A DNA stretch of 64,000 nucleotides. It comes from Ichthyophis bannanicus. Its lineage: Eukaryota; Chordata; Amphibia; Gymnophiona; Ichthyophiidae. The DNA lies in contig CM066048.1 of NCBI GenBank assembly GCA_033557465.1, forward strand, positions 16,034,305-16,098,304, in the 5' to 3' direction. Of the stretch, positions 53,306-63,508 are shown in pieces (position 1 is the stretch's first letter; each line of letters opens with the position of its first letter). A model generated the notes under the pieces. It had not been told where the DNA came from. It searched no databases and was given only the letters and a program-made list of their open reading frames with translations. The position numbers and the translations under genes are program-made.

Positions 53306-53470
53306 CACAGGTACACTAAACAAATTTTTTTTTAAACTGCCTCTAATGTTTCGATTGATTTTTACGTTTTTTGGTGCGCTGAATCCAAATCTGGTAACCA
53401 ATTTGCTCCATCACGTACAGATTTTTTGCTACATTGGGTTAGCAGTTTGAGGTGAACGTTTCAGATTGAG
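53306..53470. repeat. Left terminal inverted repeat of the DNA transposon
   Basis: It starts CACAGGTACACTA, then 'aaactgcctctaatg', 'ggtgcgctgaatcca' and 'gctccatcacgt'. The inverse of 62140-62302 gives CACAGGTACACTA, 'aaactgcctccag', 'ggggtgctgaatcca' and 'gttccatcacgt'. Similarity is highest in the first 13 bases (identical) and moderate inside. Confidence 0.85.
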
Positions 53471-53662
53471 TGCGATCGAGATAAAAGTTTCTTGGATGAA
53501 TTCTTTATACTAATTGTTTAGTAGTTATTCAAATAAGAATAAAGAAAATTGTAACAAGACAGCACATAAGAATAGAGTAATGTCAACAAAACACACTGTG
53601 ATGGTAGCAAAATTGTCTGCACTTAAAACAGCCACATACATGTGCACAAACATTGAGCATAT

Positions 53663-53676
53663 AAGAGCGAGGTTAG
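53663..53676 (+). repeat. L1 target-site duplication, left copy
   Basis: aagagcgaggttag, repeated at 59826-59839 after the A-rich tail. It defines the full-length L1 between the two copies. Confidence 0.9.
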
Positions 53677-53855
53677 GAGAGGTCACGTGATGCGGGCAGA
53701 GTAGTGGTCGCATCCTAGGTGTGCTCCGCAACCCCCTAGCCCAAACCGGCACTTTTTACACCGTTAAAACCCCCGAGACCGGGTTCTGCTTTAGCGATCT
53801 GCATACCGGAACACTTACCGCTTCTATAGCCGGCATCGGAGTGGAGAGGAGGGGC

Positions 53856-54707
53856 ATGGCGACAGCGGTAAAATCCACCCGGAGAGACCGGGAGCGCATG
53901 GTGGGAGCCGGAAAGATGGCGGAGACGGCCTTGGCGCCAAGTTCCCCGAAATCCCCTGCTTACCTGGACGAGGTGTCAGCAGCCGTAGCAGCGGCCCTGT
54001 CGTCTCAATTCACAGCCCTCCATGAGAAAATGGATGGGCTACAGAGCTCCGTTGATGCCTTGGGGAGCCGACTGCGGGAAGCGGAGGACCGGCTTGGCCA
54101 GGCAGAGGACAAAATGGAGACGCTGACCCGGGAGGTAGCAGACCTGAAATCCCAGGTCGAGTCACAAGCCACAAAACTTGACGACCTTGAAAACCGATCC
54201 CGAAGGAAGAACCTACGGATAATGGGGATTCCCGAGGCAGTGACAGATAAAGATCTTCTTCCTTACCTGGACTCCCTGATAGCCATGCTGCTGAAGAATG
54301 TAGAGCTGGATGACCCGCTGCAGATCGAGCGGGCCCACCGGGTAGGCCCTGTCCAAACCCGCGATAGCCGGCCCCGGATCGTCCTGGTGAAATTCCTGCG
54401 GTTTCCCCAGAAGGAGCGGATACTGCGAGCGGCCCGACAGCTGGGAGAGGTGGTCTACATTAACTCGAGGCTCCGCATCGCTCAGGATTATTCCATCGCC
54501 TTGAGCCGGCGACGCCGGGATTATGCACCGCTCTGCGAGAAATTGATAAAGGCCAAGATCCGCTTCACGGTGCAATATCCAGCCCGACTACACGTGACGC
54601 ATGAGGGTGTCCACGGTGCCTTTGACTCTGCTGCTGCCGCTCAGCCGTATGTGGACCAACTTGCTGCACGAGAACGGGCAGCGCCAGCACTCCCCGCAGC
54701 GACCTGA
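53856..54707 (+). CDS. L1/Tx1 ORF1 protein, 283 aa
   Basis: RNA-binding first protein of the L1. The open frame runs from 53721, but the first ATG is at 53856. After a basic, alanine-rich N-terminus comes a long coiled coil (about residues 45-125, 'LGQAEDKMETLTREVADLKS'). The L1 ORF1 signature 'LDDLENRSRRKNLRIMGIPE' (about 110-130) leads into an RRM-like domain with 'QIERAHRVGP' and a C-terminal domain ('KLIKAKIRFTVQYPARLHVT'). The frame is intact. Expected to form trimers and act as chaperone in target-primed reverse transcription. Confidence 0.85.
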   Translation: MATAVKSTRRDRERMVGAGKMAETALAPSSPKSPAYLDEVSAAVAAALSSQFTALHEKMDGLQSSVDALGSRLREAEDRLGQAEDKMETLTREVADLKSQVESQATKLDDLENRSRRKNLRIMGIPEAVTDKDLLPYLDSLIAMLLKNVELDDPLQIERAHRVGPVQTRDSRPRIVLVKFLRFPQKERILRAARQLGEVVYINSRLRIAQDYSIALSRRRRDYAPLCEKLIKAKIRFTVQYPARLHVTHEGVHGAFDSAAAAQPYVDQLAARERAAPALPAAT

Positions 54708-55731
54708 GGAATTGGAGGCCTTATCCGGGTAGTCCCATTGTGTGCGGACTCGCTATCTACTTCGCTTTTTGAGGAGCACTGTCCAGCGGCCTCGCAGTGT
54801 GGAGCCCTACAGAGACCCAGTGACCGGAGAGGGATTGAGCGGGCCTGCTGTGTGGGGTGATGAAACTCTGTTCCCTTCTCCTTTGTTACTTGTTACTGTA
54901 ACTGTTACTTTGCTGAGATGTTGCCTTGCAAGGATACTGTATCTTGCTCTGTCTCTGGGGCGCTTGGCTAGCCGCTCGCCGGGTGGGAGGTCAAGTAGGA
55001 ATTTTTTATTGCAAGGTTGGGGCTTCCCCCGTGGCTCTGGCCTCAGCTGGGCCTACGGGTAGGATACTCAGCGGCCTGCAGGCGGAGGGGGCAATCCGAT
55101 GTGGGTTGCTCCCCCTGCTTCTGTGGTTTTTTCGCCTCCCCCCTATCCCGTCTTCTCTCTCCCTTCATGCCTTTTTTTTTTTTCCTTTCACCATTATGTT
55201 AGTGCTGTTGTGAGATTGGGGAGTTGGAGGGCTGCTGGTTAGCGGGAGCAGTGGGTTACAGCAGGCTTGCGGCTGGGTTAGCCTCTAGACGGAGGGGGGG
55301 TGAGGCAGACGCCAGGGTTAGTAACCGGGGGGGGGTGGGGGGTGGAGGTGGAGGGCACCTAGTGGGACCTTTATAGGCTCCCTAGGGAGGAGGGGGAGAA
55401 GGACCTAGGGGGGGGGGGTTGCTGTAGTTCAGGGGGGGGGCAGGGACAAGTGGGATGGGGGGGGGAGGTGGGATGAGGCCAGGCAGGGAGCTTCGGTGGG
55501 TGAGTGGTGTGGTGCTTGGCCTGATAGAGCTGATGAGGGGAATGGGGGGGCTGGGAGAGGAGGGGGAGGGGGGGTGGGCGATTGGGGGGGCGGGGGTCCA
55601 AGGTCACCGAGTGCACCTAGATTGGTCATAGTAATAGATGGATGGAGCAATGTCTTCCTAAGGGGGAGACCTCAGGCTGGGGAGGTCCTACCCCATTACT
55701 ACCACATACTGGAAATATATACCCTGTTTGA
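54708..55731 (+). other. G-rich inter-ORF region of the L1
   Basis: About 1 kb without coding signal between ORF1 and ORF2. From about 55292 to 55600 the plus strand has more than a dozen runs of four to nine G, enough for several G-quadruplexes on the RNA strand. Such a long spacer is unusual for L1, where ORF1 and ORF2 are normally close. Reinitiation or an internal entry site for ORF2 is possible but not shown. Confidence 0.65.
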
Positions 55732-58700
55732 ATACGACCCACCCTGAAAGTAGTCTCCTGGAATGTGTGTGGTATAGGGAATCCCATAAAGCGCTATAAA
55801 GTGTTGCAGAATTTAGCCAGACTAAAATGCGATGTTGCCATGCTACAAGAAACCCACCAGACGGCCGACGAGCATGCTAAACTACAGAAAATGTGGGTGG
55901 GACAGAGTTGGGGCGCCCCGGCTAAGGGGAAAAAGGGTGGAGTGGTCACTCTGGTCAGTGCCCGGGTCCGCTTTGAGATGGAACAGCAGTGCTCGGACCC
56001 AGAGGGTAGATTTATCCTGCTTTATGGCTACTTGGAGGGTAGGCCTATTGTGCTGGGTAATGTATACGGACCCAACGTTGTGGATCGGCCGTTCTACGCC
56101 CGACTGGCCTCCTGGGTGGAACAGTTGCCCGATGTGCCATTAATACTGGCTGGGGACCTGAATGGGGTGTTGGACATAGACCTGGATACGTGTGGAGGGG
56201 GGAGTGTGAGAACGCGGGTTTCGACCACTAAAACACTGCGAGAGTTGTGTCGTCGCCTGGGGACGGTAGACCCCTGGCGCCTACTTCATCCCTTCGAAAA
56301 GGATTTTACTCACCAGTCGCGGGCGCACGGCTCTAATGCACGCATTGACTATGTTTTGGTTTCGGAGAGGCTCTTTGAAAGGGTAATGGATGCGCATATA
56401 GCCCCGTCGGTAATCTCTGATCATGCCCCAGTCTGGGTGGAATTCCGATGGGGAGATCTGTCCACCTCTACGCGTGTCTGGCGGTTTCCCATGGACCTGT
56501 ACTATGATACTAATTTCCGCACCCACCTAGGACAGTGTTGGCGGGATTTCACGACGTACAATAAGCAACATGAATCGGAATCAGAACTGTTCTGGGAGAC
56601 AGCCAAGGTTGTATTGCGTGGTAATATTATTGAATATGCCGCGCGGAAGCGTAAATTGCTTGCGGTGCAAATCGTTCAGCTAGAAAAACAAGTAGTCCGT
56701 GCCCGACGGCGCTGTGCGGGGGATCCCAGTAGAACACATAAGCGCAGGCTTTGGGAATTGCAAACCTCACTCAACGAATTGGTGCATCAGAGGGCGAAGA
56801 AGTCCCACGAGTACTACCGCTATCAGCTATACCGGTTTGGAGACAAGCCGGGGAAACTATTAGCACGCTGCCTCCGCGGCAGTCGGGCATCTAGGCTGAT
56901 TGTGGCACTTCGAGATGAGCGGGGGGGACTGCAGAGGGGAAAGAGGGAAATAGCCCATACGTTCCGTGCCTTTTTTCAACAGTTATATGCGCGGCGGGAC
57001 GGGTCTCCGGCTGCCATGCAGAATTACTTAAGTAAACTTGACCTGCCCCAGGTGGGGGCAGACCAACGGGCCTATCTGGATGCCCCGATCACAGTGGAGG
57101 AAGTTGGTAGGGTTATACAGACAGCTGCCTGCTGTAAGGCGCCTGGCCCAGATGGATTTGGGGCAGAGTTTTACAAAATCTTGGGGGATTGCGTGCCCCC
57201 CACCTTAGTGGCAATGTATCAACAGCGCGTGGCACAGGGTAGATTTACATGGGGCCCCAACCATGCCTATATTACTTTAATACCCAAACCAGGCAAAGAC
57301 CCCACGCAGGCGTCGTCCTATAGGCCGATTTCTTTGTTGAACTTTGACCTCAAAGTGATGGCTAAAGTTCTGGCGGACAGGTTGGCATCGGTATTGGGGG
57401 ATCTGGTACATGATTCCCAAGTTGGCTTTGTCCGGGGGCGATATGCCGTGCGCAACCTGCGTAAAATCTTGCTCTCAATGGAATGGGTGCACGAGCGCGG
57501 GACGCCGTCGTTGTTAGTCAGCTTTGACGCGGAGAAGGCGTTCGACCAAGTGCAGTGGGACTATCTGCACGGCCTCCTGCCGTATTACGGGTTTGGCGAC
57601 TCCTTCTGTAGGATGGTGGAGTTATTGTATGCGGATCCAACAGCGGGAATATTATGCAATGGGGAGGTATCGGAGAAATTTAATCTGGAGAGGGGCACGC
57701 GTCAGGGCTGCCCTCTTTCCCCCCTGCTCTTTGTGCTGTCCCTGGACCCACTGATACGGCGTATAGAGGAGTCTCCTGATATTCCGGGGGTGCGCATTGG
57801 CTCACACGGGTTTAAGGTGGCGGCCTTTGCCGATGACCTACTGATGCATCTTACGAAGCCTCAACAAACATTACCCCGGTTGTTGGAGGAGTTTTCCCTC
57901 TACGGTAGATTCGCAGGCTTAAGACTTAACCTGGCTAAATCGGAGGCGCTAGATGTGGGCGAGAACTTGAAAGATAGCTGGCCTGGGAACTTTCCGCTTC
58001 GATGGGCTGCGGATTCCTTCGTTTATCTCGGCATTTTGCTGACTCGAAGACCATCTCAGATTTATAAAGCGAATTTCGAGCGTATCTTCTCTAAAATCAG
58101 AGCGCAGTTGCAGGCGTGGGCACCCCTTCCATTGTCCCTTCTGGGGCGCGTAGCAGCCTTGGGGATGGTGGTTCTTCCCAGGATGCTTTATTGGCTGCAG
58201 ACCCTTCCGGTCTGGCTATTGAAACGGGATTTGCGGCGGGTTGAAAGAGCCATTAGAGGGTTTCTTTGGAAAGGTGGCCGAGCACGTATCCCGTTGGTCC
58301 GGATGAAGGGGGGATGGAAGTCGGGAGGGGTGGGAGTTCCGGACGTTTGGAAATATGCCTTGGCGTGTCAGGCCCGACACATTGCCGATTGGATGGGGGA
58401 TACGGAGGTTTATACTCCCCGTGCCTTAGAGGAGGCCTTTGTGGCGCCGCAAACTCTTGATGCGGTGTTGCATCTTGGGCGGGGGGTTTTGCCGGCACGC
58501 CTGGTTGGGAGTGTTCTGTTGCAGGCTACTAGACGTACATGACAGCAGTTGAATAGATATTGGGGGAGTAGCCCGGAGGTCTCCAGCTGGCTACCCCTGC
58601 GGGGAAATCCCTGCTTTACTCCGGGGTCAGACTCTGTGTTTTTTCAGCGTTGGGAGCAAGCGGGGATTACGCGGTTAGGCCATGTGGTGGACACCGAGGG

Positions 58701-59545
58701 GCGATGTAAGGCCCTGGACGTTATTTGTGGGGAATATGATCTGAACCCTGGGAACTCAGTTTTTGCATACATGCAATTGTCTCATTATATTGGAACACTG
58801 CCTGGGCGCGAACTGCAAGCGGAGCGTTCTGCGAAGATTCTGGATTTTTTTGCCCTGGGGTCGGAAACGCCCCCGACGATTGCTCTGTTTAAGAGAAAAC
58901 TCGATTCATTCGACCCACCCCCGGATCATGCGGCGGTAGAACAAGCATGGGCGAGAGACTTAGGTAGGGAGATACCCGCGGGCTCGATCCAGGGCGCGTT
59001 GGGTAGGATTGCGTGCCTTGTGGAGGGGGCCCGGTGGCGCGAAATCCAGTTCAAAAGCATTCTTCGAGCCTATTTTTCGCCGCGAAGAGCACTGAGAAGC
59101 TGTCTTACAACACATGGGGGGTGTCCCAAATGCTCCTGTGACCTGGCGGACTTGGGCCATATGTGGTGGGGGTGCCCAGTCATTCGCCGGTATTGGCTTC
59201 GGATCGGCGAGTACCTGGGCGGTTTGCTACAAACAGCGGATTAGCTGGTCCGGGCTGTCGGTAATTTTGGATCAGACGGGACCACTCCACCCTAAGGGCA
59301 GATGGGAAGGTTTATTGGTGCGAAAGGCCTGTCTGGTGGGTAAGGGTCCCATCCTTCACCGGTGGAGGGAACCTACGGGCCCTACGTTTTGGGAATGGCG
59401 TAACACCTTGCATCAGTTTATGCTTTTGGAACGGCGGAGTGCGCAGCGGCACCCCCGGAGATGGGCCACCTTTTTGTTAATTTGGATGCCTTATATACAA
59501 TCACTAGAGCCCAAAATCCGCAGCGAGATACTCAGGGTAGCATAG
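55732..59545 (+). pseudogene. L1/Tx1 ORF2: endonuclease-reverse transcriptase
   Basis: The frame opens after a TGA at 55729-55731 and has no ATG before the endonuclease, which begins 'LKVVSWNVCGIGNPIK'. Endonuclease blocks: 'AMLQETHQTADEH', 'LILAGDLNGVLDIDLDT', 'IDYVLVSERLF' and 'ISDHAPVWVEF'. RT blocks: 'YRPISLLNFDLKVMAKVLAD', 'VSFDAEKAFDQVQWDYLHGL', 'GTRQGCPLSPLLFVLSLDPL' and the active site 'VAAFADDLLMHLTK'. An in-frame TGA lies at 58540-58542. The frame continues to about 59120-59240, where a shift moves it to the register ending at 59545. A cysteine-histidine cluster ('CPKCSCDLADLGHMWWGCP', about 59120-59175) corresponds to the L1 C-terminal zinc-like motif. Confidence 0.85.
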
Positions 59546-59825
59546 CGCCGGGGGAGGAATAAGGGGGGGCTCCTTAGTTAGGAATGCACCGGTGACTTTG
59601 GATTGGGGGGGGACGGGGGGGGTAAGGGGGGGATGATTGGGTGCACTTGATGTGATACTTTGCTGTATTTGTTTGCTGCTGATATACTCCCAGGGTGGTG
59701 GACAAGACACAGCCCTACCCGGGAGGTGCTATGGAACAGGCCGATTGTACCTACTTGAATATTGTTTGGTTGTTTGCTTGTTATTGTATTCTTTACCATC
59801 AATAAACAGATTTATCAAAAAAAAA
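59546..59825 (+). other. L1 3' UTR with G-run cluster and poly-A
   Basis: G runs of five to eight at about 59549-59633 could form a G-quadruplex, a recurring feature of L1 3' UTRs. The end has 'atcaataaacagatttatc' and an A tract up to the target duplication. Confidence 0.75.
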
Positions 59826-59839
59826 AAGAGCGAGGTTAG
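59826..59839 (+). repeat. L1 target-site duplication, right copy
   Basis: aagagcgaggttag, identical to 53663-53676. The DNA transposon sequence resumes with 'acacaaagcaaag'. Confidence 0.9.
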
Positions 59840-60071
59840 ACACAAAGCAAAGCAAAGAAATGTGCAAAAAATGTTGTACAGGTATGTATGTAAGAATAGA
59901 AAACGCAAACCGCACCATTGCAATACATGAAGACAAACACCCGATGGTGTGAAAATAAAATTCTAATAAATGAGATCCGACACTGTGGTAATAACTAGCA
60001 AATTTTTATTTCAAAGTTTAGTAAAACACGATATTTGTCAACACAGTTTAGATTTTAAAGTCATTCTTGGG

Positions 60072-61814
60072 TCAATCAATCTCCTGGTGGGCCCGTTTCT
60101 TCTTCCCCCGAATGCTTCTCTTGGTGCGCTGCTTGGCGTATTTTTCATCTGGGGTTTCCCGCAGCAGCAACCAGCAGAAATCAGCCATCATAGTGGTGTT
60201 CCATCTTCCTTGGTACCTTCTCTCTGCGTCCTTGATGTCCTGGTGAAACCTTTCACCTTGTTCTTCACTGTACGCCCCCAGGTTTTCGGGAAAGTAGTTC
60301 ACATGGGAGTGCAAGAAATGGACTTTCAGGCTCATGTTACAGCCTTGTTCTTTGAAGGCATTGAGCATCCTGGCAACAATATCCTTATAGTTCTCATCCC
60401 GCCTGTTCCCCAAGAATTTGAGAACAACATCCTTGAAGGAATCCCAGGCTTCTTTTTCCTTCTCAGACATCGTTTCAGCGAATGCTCCATCTGAAATGAG
60501 TTTCCTTATATCAGGGCCAACAAACACTCCTTCCTTTAGCTTTGCTTCAGAAAGTCGGGGGAACTTTGAGCAAAGGTACCGAAAGCACTCACCATCTTTT
60601 GGAAGGGACTTGATGAATTGCTTAATGAGACCCAACTTAATGTGGAGAGGTGGTAATAGAATTTTATCACGAGGTACCAAGCTCTCATGAAGAACATTTT
60701 TCTCACCGGGTCTCAAATACTCCCGAATTGGCCAGTCTTTTTTCCCCCAGTGTAGGTCGCGGGCCTGGCTATCCCACAAGCAAAGGAAGCAGGGATATTT
60801 GGTGAAACCGGATTGCTGCCCTAATAGCATGGATAGAATTTTAAAGTCTCCACAAATCATCCACTTATGCTCATCATAACGAATCTTCTGAAGAATCAGG
60901 GACAAACTCTCGTATTTTACTTGGAGAATAACAGAGTGAGCAATAGGAACTGAAGCGAATGTGTTGCCATTATGAAGAAGAACACCTTTTATGCTGTCTT
61001 TTGACGAATCAATGAACAGCCTCCATTCAGCAGGATCATACTTGAGTTTAAACTTTTCCATCACTCCGTATATATCGTTGCAAAATACCAAATCTTCCTC
61101 TTTGCTGAAATACTTCAAAAATTGTGTCTCGCGGTTGCGGTACCAATAAAAAGTTGTTCCTGGTGACAATAGATCTTTCTGTTTAAGCCGAGAATCTAGC
61201 AGTTGGGCAGCATCTTTTGGGAGTCCTAAATCCCGGACTAAATCATTCAATTCAGCTTGAGAGAAAAGTTCAGGTTTCGGATCTGGTTCAGTTTCAAACT
61301 CGGAAGTACTGGACTCATCGGGAAAAGCCATCTGATGAGTCTCATCATGATCAGAACCGTCCACACAAATATGATCCAAAGATTTTGGTGGTTCAGGCAC
61401 AGGTACTTCGTTGCTATGAGGCATAGGCCTAATTGCTGAGGGAAGGTTGGGGTAACTTATTACATTCTTATTTTTTAAATTGTATCCCTTCACAATGCAA
61501 GAGCAAAAATAGCAGTCACTGCTGTGGTCTCTTTGTTCACGCCACATCATAGGTATTCCGAAACGAAATGCTTGTTTTTTACCTTTCATCCATAAGCGTA
61601 GATCTTCCTCACATGTCTTGCACACTTTGTGAGGAGCCCACGGTTTGTCTTGATCGCCTAACTTCAAACCGAAATAGGCGAAATATACTTTTTTAATAAA
61701 TGCAGAAATGTTCCTCTGCCGCTTTTTCACGGTATATTCCCCACAAATAAAACAAAAACTGTCCGGAGAGTTGACGCAACCTCTGGTCTGTGAGCCATCA
61801 CAAATACACAGCAC
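60072..61814 (-). CDS. Putative DDE transposase, 580 codons, open
   Basis: The only gene of the DNA transposon. N-terminal zinc-like modules: C21xxC24 with H62, C65xxC68, and C101xxC104 ('DCYFCSC'). An acidic linker follows at 147-180. A probable RNase H-fold core has D269 ('WRLFIDSSKDSI'), D323 ('WMICGDFKILSM') followed by C342xxC345 and H355 ('YPCFLCLWDSQARDLHW'), and a glutamate at 521 ('EEQGERFHQDI'). The C-terminus is lysine-rich (SIRGKKKRAH), a possible nuclear signal. Codon 1 as given is GTG. A TAG lies just upstream, and 'gttgtagtttgcag' before codon 2 looks like a splice acceptor, so a short 5' exon is possible. I recall similar uncharacterised proteins in arthropods and cnidarians, but cannot search. 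Transposase function is inferred from the flanking inverted repeats. Confidence 0.8.
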   Translation of the reverse strand: MLCICDGSQTRGCVNSPDSFCFICGEYTVKKRQRNISAFIKKVYFAYFGLKLGDQDKPWAPHKVCKTCEEDLRLWMKGKKQAFRFGIPMMWREQRDHSSDCYFCSCIVKGYNLKNKNVISYPNLPSAIRPMPHSNEVPVPEPPKSLDHICVDGSDHDETHQMAFPDESSTSEFETEPDPKPELFSQAELNDLVRDLGLPKDAAQLLDSRLKQKDLLSPGTTFYWYRNRETQFLKYFSKEEDLVFCNDIYGVMEKFKLKYDPAEWRLFIDSSKDSIKGVLLHNGNTFASVPIAHSVILQVKYESLSLILQKIRYDEHKWMICGDFKILSMLLGQQSGFTKYPCFLCLWDSQARDLHWGKKDWPIREYLRPGEKNVLHESLVPRDKILLPPLHIKLGLIKQFIKSLPKDGECFRYLCSKFPRLSEAKLKEGVFVGPDIRKLISDGAFAETMSEKEKEAWDSFKDVVLKFLGNRRDENYKDIVARMLNAFKEQGCNMSLKVHFLHSHVNYFPENLGAYSEEQGERFHQDIKDAERRYQGRWNTTMMADFCWLLLRETPDEKYAKQRTKRSIRGKKKRAHQEID

Positions 61815-62139
61815 TGCAAACTACAACTGTAGTGAACCACTTCGGAATAAAGCTGGATTACGACTGAGCAAACAAAAGGTAATAATGAACTTGCAAGAAA
61901 CTGAAATTTGACAGGAACGTTCATGTCGCAACCACCGTGTTTGAGCGAGCAAACGAGGCGAGGCGAACAGGAAAGAACATGCGCCAGCGCGAGTACTGGA
62001 TTTAGCCCCCCGCCTCCCAATTGTCCTGTTAATGTATAAAATGAATACAAAACACTCTAAAATATCATGAGGGAGTGTTTCTAGTTAGTTAACCATTACA
62101 ACCTCTATTTTGGGCAAAGAAAATAAACTGCAGTTGGCT

Positions 62140-62302
62140 AAAAAGAAATTATGTGAACATTCCTTATATGGGTAAGAAATCTAATTTTGCAAGAAAACGT
62201 GACGTGATGGAACATTTTGGCTATTTTTCCTGGATTCAGCACCCCAAAATCTATAGGAATCAGTTGCAAAACTGGAGGCAGTTTTTTGGTAGTGTACCTG
62301 TG
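62140..62302. repeat. Right terminal inverted repeat of the DNA transposon
   Basis: It ends 'ggattcagcacccc', 'ctggaggcagttttttggta' and TAGTGTACCTGTG, the inverse of 53306-53470. TTA (62303-62305) follows, then BovB sequence resumes. Confidence 0.85.
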
Positions 62303-62305
62303 TTA

Positions 62306-63503
62306 TTCAAAAGAGACTACAACCATACCTGGAACAAGAACTACCTGAAGTGCAAGCAGGGTTCAGGAAAGGGCGAGGAACGAGAGACATCATTGCAGAT
62401 GTGAGATGGATCCTTGAAAAGACTAAAGAATACCAAAAGGATATCTATTTATGCTTTATCGACTATAGCAAGGCTTTTGACTGTGTAAACCATGAGAAAC
62501 TCTGGGCCACATTAAGAAGCATGGGTATACCAGAACACCTGATCGTTCTCTTGCGCAATCTGTACATTGATCAAGAAGCAACAGTTCGAACGGAACAAGG
62601 AGAAACAGAATGGTTTAAAATAAGCAAAGGTGTAAGACAAGGCTGCATACTTTCCCCTACCTGTTTAATTTATATGCAGAACAAATCATCAGAGAAGCAG
62701 GATTGTATGAAGACAACAGAGGTGTGAAGATTGGTGGAAGACTCATCAACAACCTTCGCTATGCTGATGATACCACATTACTGGCTGAAAGTGAAGATGA
62801 TCTGAAACATTTGCTTCTCACAATCAAAGAACATAGTCTCAAAATGGGCCTGCACCTTAACGTAAAGAAGACAAAGATCATGACAACTGGCATAATCAAC
62901 AGGTTCATCATTGAAGGAGAAGAAATTGAATTGTGAACAACTTTAACCTACTTGGATCAACTATCAATAAAAAAGCAACAAGCAGTCAAGAAATCAGACG
63001 ACGCATTGCTCTTGGCAGAATGGCTATGAAAGACCTAGATAAGATTCTCAAGAGCAGAGATGTCTCTCTCCATACAAAGATTCGACTTGTTCAGGCCATG
63101 GTATTTTCAATAACATCATATGGATGTGAAAGCTGGACAGTGAAAAAGACAGATAGGAAGAAAATTGATGCCTTTTTATTATGGTGCTGGCGGCGAATAC
63201 TGTTTATACCATGGACTGCCCGAAGAACAAACCAGTCAGTACTAGAGATCAAACCTAAGCTTTCGACTTTCATATTTTGGACACATCATGCGAAGAGAGA
63301 GATCATTAGAGAAAGACATTATGCTTGGCAAGATAGAAGGTCAACGCAAAAGAGGAAGGCCAGCAATGAGATGGATCGATACAATAACAGCAGCTACAGG
63401 TACCAGTCTGTCAACAATGAGCCGCCTGACTGAAGACCGAACACAATTTAGGATAGCTATCCAGAGGGTCGCCATGAGTCGACTCCGACTTGACGGCACT
63501 TAA
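62306..63503 (+). pseudogene. BovB ORF: C-terminal RT
   Basis: RT continues after the transposon with 'LPEVQAGFRKGRGTRDII' (out of the 62350 start but in frame with it), 'LCFIDYSKAFDCVNHEKLW', 'KGVRQGCILSPT', then after a shift near 62655 the active site 'NNLRYADDTTLLAESEDDL' (about 62750). Later blocks are 'RIALGRMAMKDLDKILKSR' and 'SITSYGCESWTVKK'. A final part in another register is 'GKIEGQRKRGRPAMRWIDTI'. Shifts near 62655, 62935 and 63285 inactivate it. Confidence 0.85.
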
Positions 63504-63508
63504 CAACA

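Larger units (their letters stand above)
53677..59825 (+). mobile_element. Full-length L1/Tx1-type LINE (6149 bp)
   Basis: Bounded by a perfect 14-bp target duplication. It starts 'gagaggtcacgtgatgcggg' and ends 'caataaacagatttatc' plus an A tract. It holds a short 5' UTR, ORF1, an unusual G-rich inter-ORF region of about 1 kb and ORF2 (endonuclease plus RT). The 3' UTR has G runs (59595-59633) and AATAAA. Three lesions are visible in ORF2 (a missing start ATG, one stop, one shift), so it is recent but not competent. Confidence 0.9.
53306..62302 (-). mobile_element. DNA transposon with TTA duplication and DDE-like transposase (Chapaev3/CMC-like candidate)
   Basis: Inserted in BovB and itself split by an L1. 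Without the L1 it is about 2.83 kb. The ends are inverted: CACAGGTACACTA at left, TAGTGTACCTGTG at right. Inner matches continue for about 150 bp ('aactgcctc', 'gctgaatcca', 'ccatcacgt' at like distances). One long frame (60072-61814, minus) fills it. CACxG-type ends with a 3-bp TWA duplication recall what I know of Chapaev3-type members of the CACTA/Mirage/Chapaev group. That assignment is from memory and tentative. Confidence 0.8.
51222..63508 (+). mobile_element. RTE-BovB LINE, split by a DNA transposon
   Basis: A BovB element on the plus strand in two parts, 51222-53305 and 62306-63508. Removing the insert plus its 3-bp duplication (exactly 9000 bp) gives about 3.29 kb, near the usual BovB length, and restores the reading frame at the junction. 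The 3' end 'gtcgccatgagtcgactccg' followed by 'acttgacggcacttaacaac' is the well-known BovB terminus. BovB is noted for horizontal spread among vertebrates. This copy is inactive through several shifts and stops. Confidence 0.85.

Noticed and set aside
55371..55650. Proline-rich minus-strand frames
   Set aside because: Translation of the G-run cluster on the opposite strand, a composition artefact inside the L1 spacer.
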